A stretch of DNA of 64,000 bases, taken from contig CAVSHN010000004.1 of NCBI GenBank assembly GCA_963727755.1, positions 1 through 64,000 of the forward strand. The letters are read 5' to 3'. The notes beneath the pieces are model-generated. The model saw only the letters and a list, made by a program, of their open reading frames with translations. It had not been told where the DNA came from and did no database searches. A program made the position numbers and the translations under genes. The stretch is from DASYAN01 sp963727755 (GTDB lineage Bacteria; Chloroflexota; Ktedonobacteria; Ktedonobacterales; Ktedonobacteraceae). This document shows, piece after piece, positions 55,445 to 64,000 of the stretch (position 1 is the first letter of the stretch; each line of letters begins with the position of its first letter).

Positions 55445-55883
55445 AAATTAAACCATCAGTACAGATTGCTGGAATACCATTTACTCTTGTGGAGATTACT
55501 ACTACTCCTGATTCCCATGCTTCAAGAATGCTTAAGGGAAATCCCTCCCATAGAGCCTTGCTGCAAAAGAACAAACAAACCCTAAATCTGGTGAGTGACT
55601 ATGAATAACAGCTGGCTTTATTTTTTTCAAGAAAATAAAAGACCAAATAAAAAGCAATATGAGAGAAATAATACGCTTAATAGTAATTTTTATTAAGACT
55701 ATATGCCTTATCCAGTATTCCAAATCTATAGACATTTGGATATCTTCCAGTTTATCCTGCTTTACTTGCGAGAATGAAAACATCATGACCCAGCTTCTTC
55801 TGTTCTCTCTCTAGATTTTGAACTACTATTGCATCACCTCCAATAAGAGGAGGATACGTTTTTGTAACATGGAGTATTCTCAT
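55445..55883 (-). pseudogene. GT4 glycosyltransferase remnant, internally deleted
   Basis: ATG 55883 starts MRILHVTKTYPPLIGGDAIV, then QNLEREQKKLGHDVFIL, then shifts frame and continues KKIKPAVIHSHSPDLGFVCS. A GT4 C-terminal motif follows at 55450-55540 (ILEAWESGVVVISTRVNGIP) with most of the protein between missing. Only about 440 bases remain of a gene normally about 1.1 kb long. Confidence 0.65.
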
Positions 55884-56036
55884 AAGGCTACCTGACCTCA
55901 TGCTGAAGAGCGTGTCTTGTCGTAATACTGATTTCTTTATTGAATATTAATCGTTAATGTGTATACCCGAGCAATACAAACAATGCCTATTGAACATGTT
56001 GAATTAGATATTATATTAATTTGTACATTTCCTTTT
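55884..56036. other. Intergenic, no gene seen
   Basis: About 150 AT-rich bases between the GT4 remnant and the glycoside hydrolase. Nothing further supported. Confidence 0.4.
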
Positions 56037-57390
56037 TTAATAGCCTGATACACGGCATATACGAATGTGAAATAGGATTATAATGAAGGGTTCTACAAGC
56101 TTTAATATGCCATCCTCACTTAGAGAAAGTGAATAATTTTTGCTGTTATCCAACTGAAGTTTAAGACCAATCCGATCAGATAAATGTAAGGTTCTTGTTC
56201 CGTGATTATTGACATTTGTTGCCAAATAACTTTGTGAATTAACGATGGTTGCCGCCTGCAGTGAAGGATTATTTTCCCCTAAGGCATACTCTTGAAGAAT
56301 ATATGCTGCGGGCAAGAAATAATCACCATGATTTTGAACGATAGCCCAGGCACCAGGATATTGATCGTGACTATAGAAGTTAAAAGCAACTGTTCCAATT
56401 ATCTGGCTGCTATGCATTTCTTTTAAAGCTTGATAAACCCCTTGGTAAACCTTTGCTTGTAATTCAGGGCTATCAATTGTATTCTGATCGCTGATCGCAT
56501 AGCCATTGGCTGCCCCAAATTCCGTAATCATTATTGGCTTTTTGGTCTGCAACCGTTCTCGACTTGTGATATAAATATTTTTGCTCCTCAGATCAGGATT
56601 CAGACCAATCCCAAGACTCTGATATCAAGGCCATACATGTGAACAGAATAAAAGTCAACAATATTGGCTAATTTTTGACCAGCAGAGAAATTGAACCAAT
56701 TCAAAGCACTGGAGGATAGATTAGGGTTATAAGCATCGCTGGGCGAAAAATAAGTTGCCCACGCTCCTATCGTTTGTTTAAGGTGAGGGTATCTCGCCTT
56801 GATCATATTATGGGCAGTCTGAAGCATGCTTATATTAGCATCTGTTAAGACCGGCTCATTCTTAATGTCTACAGCGTAGACATCCGGATTAGAAAAAACT
56901 CCACTATCAATGTACTCTTGTACTAAATGCAGATATGCTGGTTTTATATTACGAGTATAATAATCTCGGTTATTACTATTGACCTCTATAAGGATGATCG
57001 CTTTAATCCCTTTCCTTTGCATCTTATTAAGCACTTGATTCCACTGGTCCCCCGTATAAACAGAGTCCGCATTGTTATTAAAGCTTCTCACCGAGTTTGT
57101 TATGCGTATGAGGTTAATCCCGAGATCCTCAGCAATATCGATGAAATCCTCGCCTTTACTATTGACAATATAATGCTGTGAAGCAGGCAGGATTTGACTC
57201 ATATCAATGTTTTCACCATAGAATGCCAACGTACTCGTTAGCACTGGAAGAAAGGAAGGGAAACATTTCAAGACCAGATGATATTAATATAGGGATAGAG
57301 CACATATGCTGCAAGAGCAACCAAAGTAAAGAAGAGACAGGCCATCCGGATGAGAACTCTTTTGGTTTTGTGATTTACCTTTCTTAACAT
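56037..57390 (-). pseudogene. GH5-like glycoside hydrolase, two frameshifts
   Basis: ATG 57388-57390 starts MLRKVNHKTKRVLIRMACLF with a membrane anchor (FTLVALAAYVLYPYINII), then shifts frame near 57270. The middle part has IAEDLGINLIRITNSV, VDIKNEPVLTDANI with the Asn-Glu acid/base of clan GH-A, and VDFYSVHMYG. A second shift near 56625 leads to IMITEFGAANGYAI with the nucleophile glutamate (TEFG). Both catalytic residues exist but in different frames. If restored it would be a membrane-anchored hydrolase of about 450 residues, perhaps trimming the polysaccharide made by the locus. Confidence 0.72.
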
Positions 57391-57404
57391 TGCTATATCT
57401 TACC

Positions 57405-58525
57405 TCACTCTATCTTAACAATTTGCTTATAAACATCTTCTATAGTATCCAGAAACTTTCCCCATGAATAAGCACGCGCTTTCCGTACCGACAAAGTCTT
57501 CAACCTCTGGAGTGCTTCTTTATCTGCTAATAATGCATCTAGTGCTTTTGCATAGGTTGTGGCTGTTGCATCTTGAACAAGGACACCACAATCGACAAGG
57601 GCTTCCCGGACTTCAGCCAAATCAGCCGCTACCACTGGAAGGCCCGCTGCTAGCGCTTCAAGCATTACAAGACAAGCACCAGCTTCTTTAATTGAGGGAA
57701 GTACAGCTATATCTGCTGACTTGTAAAATTCAATAAGTTCTTTCCCCACCTTTTTACCATGTAGCTTAACATTTTGCAATTTATACTTCTTAATTAAGGC
57801 TTCGACGTCTTCCCTGAGTTCCCCTTCACCCACAATGTCCAAAAAGACGCTAGTTTGCATTTGCGAAACGGCTTCTATGAGAAGAGAAATGTTTTTCTGT
57901 TTTGATAACCTACCTACGAATAACAGACGTGGAACAGTATTTTGGCATTTTTTTCCCCGACGAAATAGTCTTCAGCCACACCAGGAGGTATCACAACAAT
58001 AGATTCCAATGGAAGGGCATATTTCTTAGCAATACACTTCTTCTGTGCTTCTGAGTAGCATATTATTTTCATAGCCGATTTCAAAACCCGTTTGAGGAAC
58101 CATTTCTTATAAGGCTCAAGCAGAAAACCCCAGGGGCCAGAAGGATCTACATCCAGATGGATATGTGCGATATAAGGTATCCCTTTTAACTTGGATATCA
58201 AGTAGACAATTTCTGGCGAGAATGCCTGTGCAACATGGAGATGGATAAGAGAATGACACGGGAGAGCAAGCAGTCGAAAAAATAAGGAAAAGATAATTGG
58301 CGTATGCGCCAATTCAATCGATTTTAAATAATGAACCCACGATTTAGAATTAGGCATTGTACTTCGGGAATAGCCTATGTCAGACGTATATACCGACACT
58401 GCGTATCCTTTGTCTACAAATCCTTCTGCTATTTGCGCCACAACATTTTCCATGCCACCTAGGTGAGGTGGATAATAGGATACCACGTGTATGATGGTTG
58501 GGGAGGATAGGGTTAATTTTGACAC
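57405..58525 (-). pseudogene. GT4 glycosyltransferase, tandem copy a, one frameshift
   Basis: MSKLTLSSPTIIHVVSYYPP, then HLGGMENVVAQIAEGF, start a GT-B acceptor half that reads to 57914. One indel near 57935 switches to the frame with TVPRLLFVGRLSKQKNISLL, then FLDIVGEGELREDVEALI and IAVLPSIKEAGACLVMLEAL, the GT4 donor half (E-x7-E type). Nearly identical in layout to the neighbour at 58854-59979. Confidence 0.8.
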
Positions 58526-58578
58526 GACTTATAAACTCCTTTTCCAATTAATACTCCTAATCTGCAACTTATTCTACT

Positions 58579-58717
58579 TTACTGGTAATGTCGCATCATA
58601 GACATCCTTTCTACTTGCTTGGCAAATTTTCTCCAGTCGTATTTTTCTTCAACCAATTTTCTTCCGTTGTTACCCATTGTTTCCGCCAAAGTAGGATTGC
58701 TCATGATAGTACTAAGG
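58579..58717 (-). pseudogene. C-terminal remnant of another GT4 gene
   Basis: Reads LSTIMSNPTLAETMGNNGRK, then LVEEKYDWRKFAKQVERM, ending at TAA 58579-58581. This is the typical end of a GT4 enzyme (MGxNGRxxVxEKYDW). No matching front part lies upstream: the sequence there is a piece of the duplicated hydrolase start. Confidence 0.65.
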
Positions 58718-58845
58718 AAAAGTACTCCAGATCAGATGAGAGGGACATAAAATATAGAGCGTTGCCAGACAAGCCAGAATGAAGAAACTGACCATCCAGA
58801 TGAGAAACCTAGCCCTCTTGGTTTTTTGATTTACTTTTTTAGCAT
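58718..58845 (-). pseudogene. Duplicate of the hydrolase N-terminus
   Basis: Parallels 57290-57400 in DNA (ACCATCCAGATGAGAA and GTTTTTTGATTTAC vs ACCTTTC...). Its minus-strand reading starts MLKKVNQKTKRARF and gives a membrane anchor. It shows that hydrolase plus GT4 were duplicated as one unit and that the second hydrolase copy was then mostly deleted. Confidence 0.6.
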
Positions 58846-58853
58846 GCTGTATC

Positions 58854-59979
58854 TTACCTCACTCTATTCTTAACAACCTGCTTATAAAGATCTTCTATAG
58901 CATTCAGGATCTTTCCCCATGAATAAGCACGCGCTTTCTGAACCGACAGAGTCTTCAACCTCTGGAGCATTTCTTTATCTGCTAATAATGCGTCTAGGGC
59001 TTTTGCATAGGTTGTGGCTGTTGCATCTTGAACAAGGACACCACAATCGATAAGGGCTTCCCGGACTTCAGGCAAATCAGCCGCTACCACTGGAAGGCCC
59101 GCTGCTAGCGCTTGAAGTATCACAAGACAAGCACCACCTTCTCTAACTGAGGGAAGCACAGCTATATCTGCTGACTTGTAAAATTCAATGAGTTCTTTCC
59201 CCACCTTTTTACCATGTAGTTTAACATTTTGCAATTTGTACTTCTTAATTAAGGCTTCGACGTCTTTCCTGAGTTCCCCTTCACCCACAATGTCCAAAAA
59301 GACGCTAGTTTGCATTTGCGAAACGGCTTCTATGAGAAGAGAAAGGTTTTTCTGCTTTGAAAACCTACCTACGAATAACAGATGTGGAACAGTATTTTGG
59401 CTCGTTTTTTCCCCGACGAAATAGTCTTCAGTTACACCAGCAGGTATCACATCAATAGATTCCAATGGAAGGGCATATTTCAGCAACACACTTCTTCTGT
59501 GTCTCTGCGTAGCATATTATTTTTGTCGCCGATTTCAAAACCGGCTTGAGAAACCATTTCTTATAAGGCTCAAGTAGAAAACCACAGGGGCCAGAAGGAT
59601 CTACATCCATATGGATATGTGCAATATAAGGTATCCCTTTTAACTTGGATATCAAGTAGACAATTTCTGGCGAGAATGCCTGTCCAACGTGGAGATGGAT
59701 AAGAGAATGACGCGGGAGAGCAAGCAATCGAAAAAACAAGGTAAAGATAATTGGCGTATGCGCCAATTCAATCGATTTTAAATAATGAACCCACGATTTA
59801 GGATTAGGCATTGTATTTTGGGAATAGCCTCTGTCAGATGTATAGACCGATACCGCATATCCCTTGTCTACAAATCCCTCTGCTATCCGCGCTACGACAT
59901 TTTGCTGGCCGCCTAGATGAGGTGGGTAATAGGATGTTACATGTATGACCGTTGGTCTGGTTTGGGTTATTTTAGACAT
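58854..59979 (-). pseudogene. GT4 glycosyltransferase, tandem copy b, one frameshift
   Basis: MSKITQTRPTVIHVTSYYPP, then HLGGQQNVVARIAEGF, read to 59452 where the frame is lost (CVAEICPSIGIY). The downstream frame restores KYALPLESIDVIPAGVTEDY and the donor half with GRFSKQKNLSLLIEAV and VREGGACLVILQALAAG. The break lies at a different site from copy a, so the two were disrupted independently. Confidence 0.8.
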
Positions 59980-60082
59980 ACTTCACTATCTCCTTATTTA
60001 GCATATTGCACATATTCCATCGAAATTTCCCTTTTCTATCTTTCTCTACCAAAAGATCTAACATTAGTCAGTAATCCTTTGG

Positions 60083-61303
60083 CTAATTGTGATGCAATTG
60101 CTCTAGTACACTGGAATAATCTTCGCTGTTAGAGCCCTCTCGACGGCCATACACGGCTCGTAAAAGCGCGTTGTTTGTTCCTTCCACAGAGGCGTTCCAC
60201 GTGAAGTGCTCCTTCACGTAACGATAGCCATTGGTACTCAACAAAGTTGCTAGGTCAGAGTCCGCTAGGATGCGGTCTATTGCTGCTGCCAACGCATTGA
60301 CGTCTCTTGGCTCTACCAAGAGGCCCGTTACGTTATCCAGAACTGCAAAGGGAATGCCACCTACGCGAGTTCCAATAACTGGCGTCTGGCATGCCAACGC
60401 TTCGATCAGCACTAGACCTAGACCTTCTGACCGATTAGTGGATGGCAAAACACACACGTCTGCCAAACGATAGAAGTCTGCTAGCTCAGAGTCTTCAACT
60501 GGACCAGGAAATAGGACGTGACCGTCGAGACCGAATTCGTTTGCCAATTTTTGGTACTTGGGGATTGCATCGCCTTTGCCGACCGCAAGGAGAAGGATAT
60601 TCTCATATCGATCCCGAAGCTGAGCAATGGAGCGGATGAGAATGTCGAGTCCCTTGTGGGCATGGGTTGCATCCATCGACCCGACGAAGAGGACAATTCG
60701 CCGACCTTCATAGTCTTTGCGAATGGCGAGACCATCGGAGGGCAATGGATGAAACAGGTCAGTGTCCACACCACCCGTGACAACGGTCAATTTTGAGCGG
60801 TGAGCACCTAATCGGCGGGAAGTAGCTACGTAATAGTCAGATAGCACGACAATACCATCGCTTTGCTCAAGTGTCTTATCTCCAAGCACGCAGTAGTAGC
60901 CCGTAGCCATAAGCCTGCCGAGCATGGTCGACTTCTCGATGTCATTGAAGACAGTCAAGACAAAAGGAATGTGACCGCGTGCCCGTTCAGCAATGTCTGC
61001 CAAGAAAGGAACGGGCGTGTAAGCATTGATAACATCTGGTTGCTCAATCGCAAAGATCTCGCGTAACTTCCTGCGCCAGCCAAGACCCACAGGCGTGTTG
61101 GATACCTTCATGCCTGCTGATAAAATATACGTCTTAAAACCTACCCTCTCCTCAATGAGGATCGAACCATGGCCACGTCTAGTCGTGACGATGAAGATCT
61201 CATGCCCATATTTTTCTCGCAGGCGTGTATATACTTGAAGTGTATATGTCTCAGCTCCCCCACGTGCAGGTGCAAAGTAAGGCGCTACAAGACAGACTTT
61301 CAT
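60083..61303 (-). CDS. GT4 glycosyltransferase, intact
   Basis: 406 residues. MKVCLVAPYFAPARGGAETY is the acceptor-side start with the glycine loop. VVTGGVDTDLFHPLPSDG and IVLFVGSMDATHAHKGLDIL begin the donor half. STNRSEGLGLVLIEALACQT carries the two glutamates of the GT4 E-x7-E motif, and TRVGGIPFAVLDNVTGLLV follows. It is the only fully open GT4 gene in the right-hand glycan locus. Acceptor unknown. Confidence 0.9.
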   Translation of the reverse strand: MKVCLVAPYFAPARGGAETYTLQVYTRLREKYGHEIFIVTTRRGHGSILIEERVGFKTYILSAGMKVSNTPVGLGWRRKLREIFAIEQPDVINAYTPVPFLADIAERARGHIPFVLTVFNDIEKSTMLGRLMATGYYCVLGDKTLEQSDGIVVLSDYYVATSRRLGAHRSKLTVVTGGVDTDLFHPLPSDGLAIRKDYEGRRIVLFVGSMDATHAHKGLDILIRSIAQLRDRYENILLLAVGKGDAIPKYQKLANEFGLDGHVLFPGPVEDSELADFYRLADVCVLPSTNRSEGLGLVLIEALACQTPVIGTRVGGIPFAVLDNVTGLLVEPRDVNALAAAIDRILADSDLATLLSTNGYRYVKEHFTWNASVEGTNNALLRAVYGRREGSNSEDYSSVLEQLHHN

Positions 61304-61460
61304 GGCGTGACCTCTTTCTTATCCATTTCTGGGTAACCTTTCTTCTCAAATTCCATATTTGATACTGTCGTGTTATCATCTAGATAACATGAATAACGAA
61401 ACGCCGGTTGTACAGCTATAAAGACGATTAGGTTTTTATACATTAAAAACGTTCTTACCT

Positions 61461-62640
61461 TTATCTTTGCAAAAAATGTTCCATTTTTAATTTTGACGTT
61501 TCTTTCGAGTAGTGCTTTGTCATGTATACATCCTCAATGCTTTGAGCCAAAGTATTCCAGTCATATTGCTGAAGGAACGATGTGTACCTTGTAGAATCCG
61601 GCTCCCTCGCCAGATATATATCAATCGCATCCGCCAGATTTTCTTTTGATAAAGAGATGGCCTTTCCATTTAGTCCTTCCTTAATCAAGTATCTAGCAGC
61701 ATTTTGATGATGATCAGTTGTTATAACTGGAAGTCCACATGCGTTTGCTTCCAAAACGACAATACCAAATCCTTCTCGCGTGGAAGGAAAGGGAAAAACA
61801 CGTGATGACTTCATTAACGCATATAATTGATTGTGGTCTTGGATCTCTTCAATAAATTCAACATTTTCAAGCAGATCGTTGTTTTGAACAAGCTTGATTA
61901 AGTTATTTCTTTCAGGACCCCTACCCACAATAATACACTTTATCTTGGGATATTTCGTCTTCAGTAAAGGTACGCTTTGTATCAACACATCGACATTTTT
62001 ATGAGATAATAACCTGCCCACAAAAATAACATCTGAGCGTGTCGCTGCAGGCACAACACTTTCAATCTCAGCCATCGAAATGCCAGGAGGAACAATAGTA
62101 ATTTTCTGCTGGGGAACCTTTAGCTTTGTCATAAGTTCCCTTGCTGTATGTCCAGATATTGCTATAAATTTGTCAGGAAGTATCGAGGTGATTTTTTCAA
62201 CCAAGCTTGCTAACACTCCTGAGAGGCCCATATATTTTATCCAGTACGAAGTGCCCCATACCTCATACCACATCACATGCATTTCTTTTCTTTTAAAAAG
62301 AGCAACCAACTTAGTACTAAAAAGCACTAAGTGTGGTATATAATTAACATCAATAACATCAAAGTCTTCTTTTATTAACTTCAGACAACATAGCGAGAAT
62401 AGCAAAGCTTCTTTAATAGATCTCTTTTCACCTAAATAGAATGGGGAATAAGGACTTATTGCCTTTATCTGTATATTTTCTTCTATTATAGTGTTTGTCT
62501 CCTTTCCACCATTTCATACAATAAATCGTAACTTCATGTCCTCTTTCAGCAAGTCGCTTGGAAATTTCGTAAATTCTTTTTTCACCGCCCCCCTTGCTAT
62601 ATGGGTAGACCACGTCAGATACTATCGCTATTTTCAACAT
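61461..62640 (-). pseudogene. GT4 glycosyltransferase, one frameshift near the start
   Basis: MLKIAIVSDVVYPYSKGGGE, then ERGHEVTIYCMKWWKGD, is the conserved start, followed by a frame change near 62490. The rest reads from about 62480 to 61461: SLCCLKLIKEDFDVIDVNYI, DVIFVGRLLSHKNVDVLIQS, IIVGRGPERNNL, and PFPSTREGFGIVVLEANACG with the GT4 glutamates. One indel breaks a protein of about 390 residues. Confidence 0.78.
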
Positions 62641-62989
62641 GACTTCCTCTCAACTAGGTTAATTCCTGCTTGTAACTTTTGGTAGTTTTCCACTCAAGTG
62701 GTGATGGTGAGAGCCAAGGCCCACTAGAAGCTGGTTCACCGAATGGTACTTTGAGCCTATCAACACTTACAGGGGAGACTACCTAACTTTTAATTTGTAA
62801 CCAGTCAGGTCTCCTTGGTGCCTTGTGAGTCCGCCTCCAGAGCGGTACGAAGACTGTCCCGACAATATAAGCGCGATGGATATTTTTAGGCAAAAATGGC
62901 AATAGGCATGTCGGAGATGCCATTTTGGGCTGAATTACAGCTATCGAAATGCCCTCAACCCGCTATTTTACAGACCTGACTAGTTACTT
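62641..62989. other. Intergenic stretch with a shared short segment
   Basis: No gene seen. ACTTTGAGCCTATCAACACT (about 62750) also occurs at 4811 before the rmlD-like gene, followed in both by a similar GGAGA(C/T)TAC segment. A GGCAT/ATGCC imperfect inverted pair (62908-62925) and a GAAATGCCCTC at 62945 recall the ends of the IS at 48.3 kb. Confidence 0.45.
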
Positions 62990-63847
62990 TTATTCTATGA
63001 TACTTGAAGATTTACGTGAATTCGCGACTGTCGAGCTTTCCACAGAGATCTGTTTTTCTTTTTCCCTTGGAATGGCAGCAGAATCCGTTGCCAACTTCTG
63101 TAAATCATCACGGCTATGAAAGGCTGAAGTTAAATTTCCGTTACTCCTTGCAATATTTGAAAAGAGCGTAGAAACTTTTTTATGGAATATTTGATACATT
63201 ACTTTTGTTCCGTCTCTGAATGTATCAAGCTTTGCATCTCCAGCACGAGCCCGATATATAATCGGAACTTCTGCGCATCTGAAGCCTCGGATATGTGCCT
63301 CAATCTTTAGTTCTTGGGAGAACGACATTCCAGACGAACTCACATTAAGGTGGTCCCAAATTTCCCTTCGGAAAATCCACATTCCAGACTGAGAATCAAC
63401 AAAAGGTGAATTAAATAGAAATTTGGTAAATGTTGTCAGTAACTTGTTGCCAAAGATATGAGTTGGGGTCATAACCTCCCGATTAAGATACTGCAGTCTG
63501 TTGGTATTAATAAAATCCAAATCTTCCTTTTCCATTTTTTTGATGATTTCGGGTAAATCTTCAAACGGATAGGTAAGATCTGCATCGCCAGTAGCAATAA
63601 TGTCTCCAGATGCATTAGCAAATCCGGCTTTATATGCATTACCATACCCTCTAATAGGTTGGATAATGACAGTTGCACCATGATCCTTTGCAATATGACA
63701 TGTTCTATCTTTTGATCCATTATCAATGACCATAACCTCGGTTTTATAGCCTATGTCCAGAAGTATACTAATCGGTATTTCTTTGAGAACGAGACCAATC
63801 CCTTGTTCTTCGTTTAATGCTGGTATGACAACCGTTATTTTCTTCAT
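62990..63847 (-). CDS. GT2 glycosyltransferase, polyprenyl-phosphate type
   Basis: 285 residues. MKKITVVIPALNEEQGIGLV is the classical opening; MVIDNGSKDRTCHIA and IATGDADLTYPFEDLPEI give the DXD (DAD) motif. SQSGMWIFRREIWDHLNV and FRCAEVPIIYRARAGDAKL are typical of dolichol/undecaprenyl-phosphate sugar transferases. No C-terminal membrane helices, unlike ArnC-type enzymes; the tail is Ser-rich. Probably loads a sugar onto a lipid carrier. Intact. Confidence 0.88.
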   Translation of the reverse strand: MKKITVVIPALNEEQGIGLVLKEIPISILLDIGYKTEVMVIDNGSKDRTCHIAKDHGATVIIQPIRGYGNAYKAGFANASGDIIATGDADLTYPFEDLPEIIKKMEKEDLDFINTNRLQYLNREVMTPTHIFGNKLLTTFTKFLFNSPFVDSQSGMWIFRREIWDHLNVSSSGMSFSQELKIEAHIRGFRCAEVPIIYRARAGDAKLDTFRDGTKVMYQIFHKKVSTLFSNIARSNGNLTSAFHSRDDLQKLATDSAAIPREKEKQISVESSTVANSRKSSSIIE

Positions 63848-63852
63848 TCTGT

Positions 63853-64000
63853 TACTCTCCTATCCAAAAATCTATTGATTGCCGTTTGTTGGTCAACTCA
63901 ACCATTACTTCTTGTCTGCCGAGCAAATTCATGAGATGGAGATTCTCATTTTTGACATAGTATTGGTTGTTTTTAACCAAAACCTTCCCGCTATCAATGA
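63853..64000 (-). CDS. C-terminal end of an unknown gene, cut by the window edge
   Basis: Reads IDSGKVLVKNNQYYVKNENL and HLMNLLGRQEVMVELTNKRQ to a TAA at 63853-63855, about 48 residues. No family recognised from this piece. It lies 6 bases upstream of the GT2 gene, so probably one operon. Confidence 0.45.

Noticed and set aside
62742..62800. Second copy of an rmlD promoter
   Set aside because: The shared segment with 4811 is only about 20 bases plus a weak extension, and no rmlD-like gene follows; kept only as an intergenic note.

Overview
The window looks like a piece of accessory chromosome from a spore-forming, multicellular-type Chloroflexota, most likely a Ktedonobacteria relative. This is inferred from gene style (families of GT4 paralogues, a DUF2206-like membrane protein, many short insertion sequences, double-glycine peptides) and not from any marker gene. 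No rRNA, tRNA or core housekeeping gene was found.

Layout. (1) 1-23.1 kb, mostly plus strand, is a surface-polysaccharide locus. It holds rmlA-rmlB-rmlC for dTDP-L-rhamnose, a frameshifted rmlD-like gene, a CmcI-like methyltransferase, a second methyltransferase, several GT2 glycosyltransferases, and six tandem copies of one large GT4 gene with an unusual C-terminal domain. Every GT4 copy carries at least one frameshift. A decayed IS with 17-bp inverted ends sits at 5.75-7.22 kb. (2) 23.1-24.1 kb holds a small MITE-like inverted repeat and a RelE/HigB-HigA type toxin-antitoxin pair behind a perfect 18-bp palindrome. (3) 24.2-39.0 kb, all minus strand, is the most unusual part. Twelve small genes encode peptides with one shared leader ending in GG or GA, followed by unrelated cores. 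They sit with a secreted VWA-domain protein and a small secreted protein, and end at a C39-peptidase ABC exporter (one-base frameshift) and a short HlyD-like partner. Twelve peptide genes and the VWA gene share one long promoter and 5'-UTR module, and most of the array shares a double-hairpin 3' module. Leader lengths are 24, 31 or 45 residues, that is 24 plus whole heptads. (4) 39.2-43.0 kb holds a tandem family of secreted repeat proteins, one with a poly-A frameshift and one split by a complete IS66-type element with 8-bp target duplication. (5) 43.0-49.5 kb holds a TPR protein, an Rpn-like nuclease, an aminotransferase with a partial duplicate, a GalE-like epimerase and an IS5/IS4-like element. 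(6) 49.7-64 kb is a second polysaccharide locus: a GT with DDD motif, a Wzx-type flippase with an in-frame stop, a DUF2206-like membrane protein, a GH5-like glycoside hydrolase, several GT4 genes and a GT2. Many of these are broken as well.

How it fits together. The two sugar loci would make and export a rhamnose-containing glycan, but much of the glycosyltransferase set is decaying or was assembled with indels. The peptide array has its own maturation and export machine: the C39 domain would cut after GG/GA and export the cores. No lanthionine synthetase, radical-SAM enzyme or other modifying enzyme is visible here, so the cores are either exported unmodified or are modified in trans.
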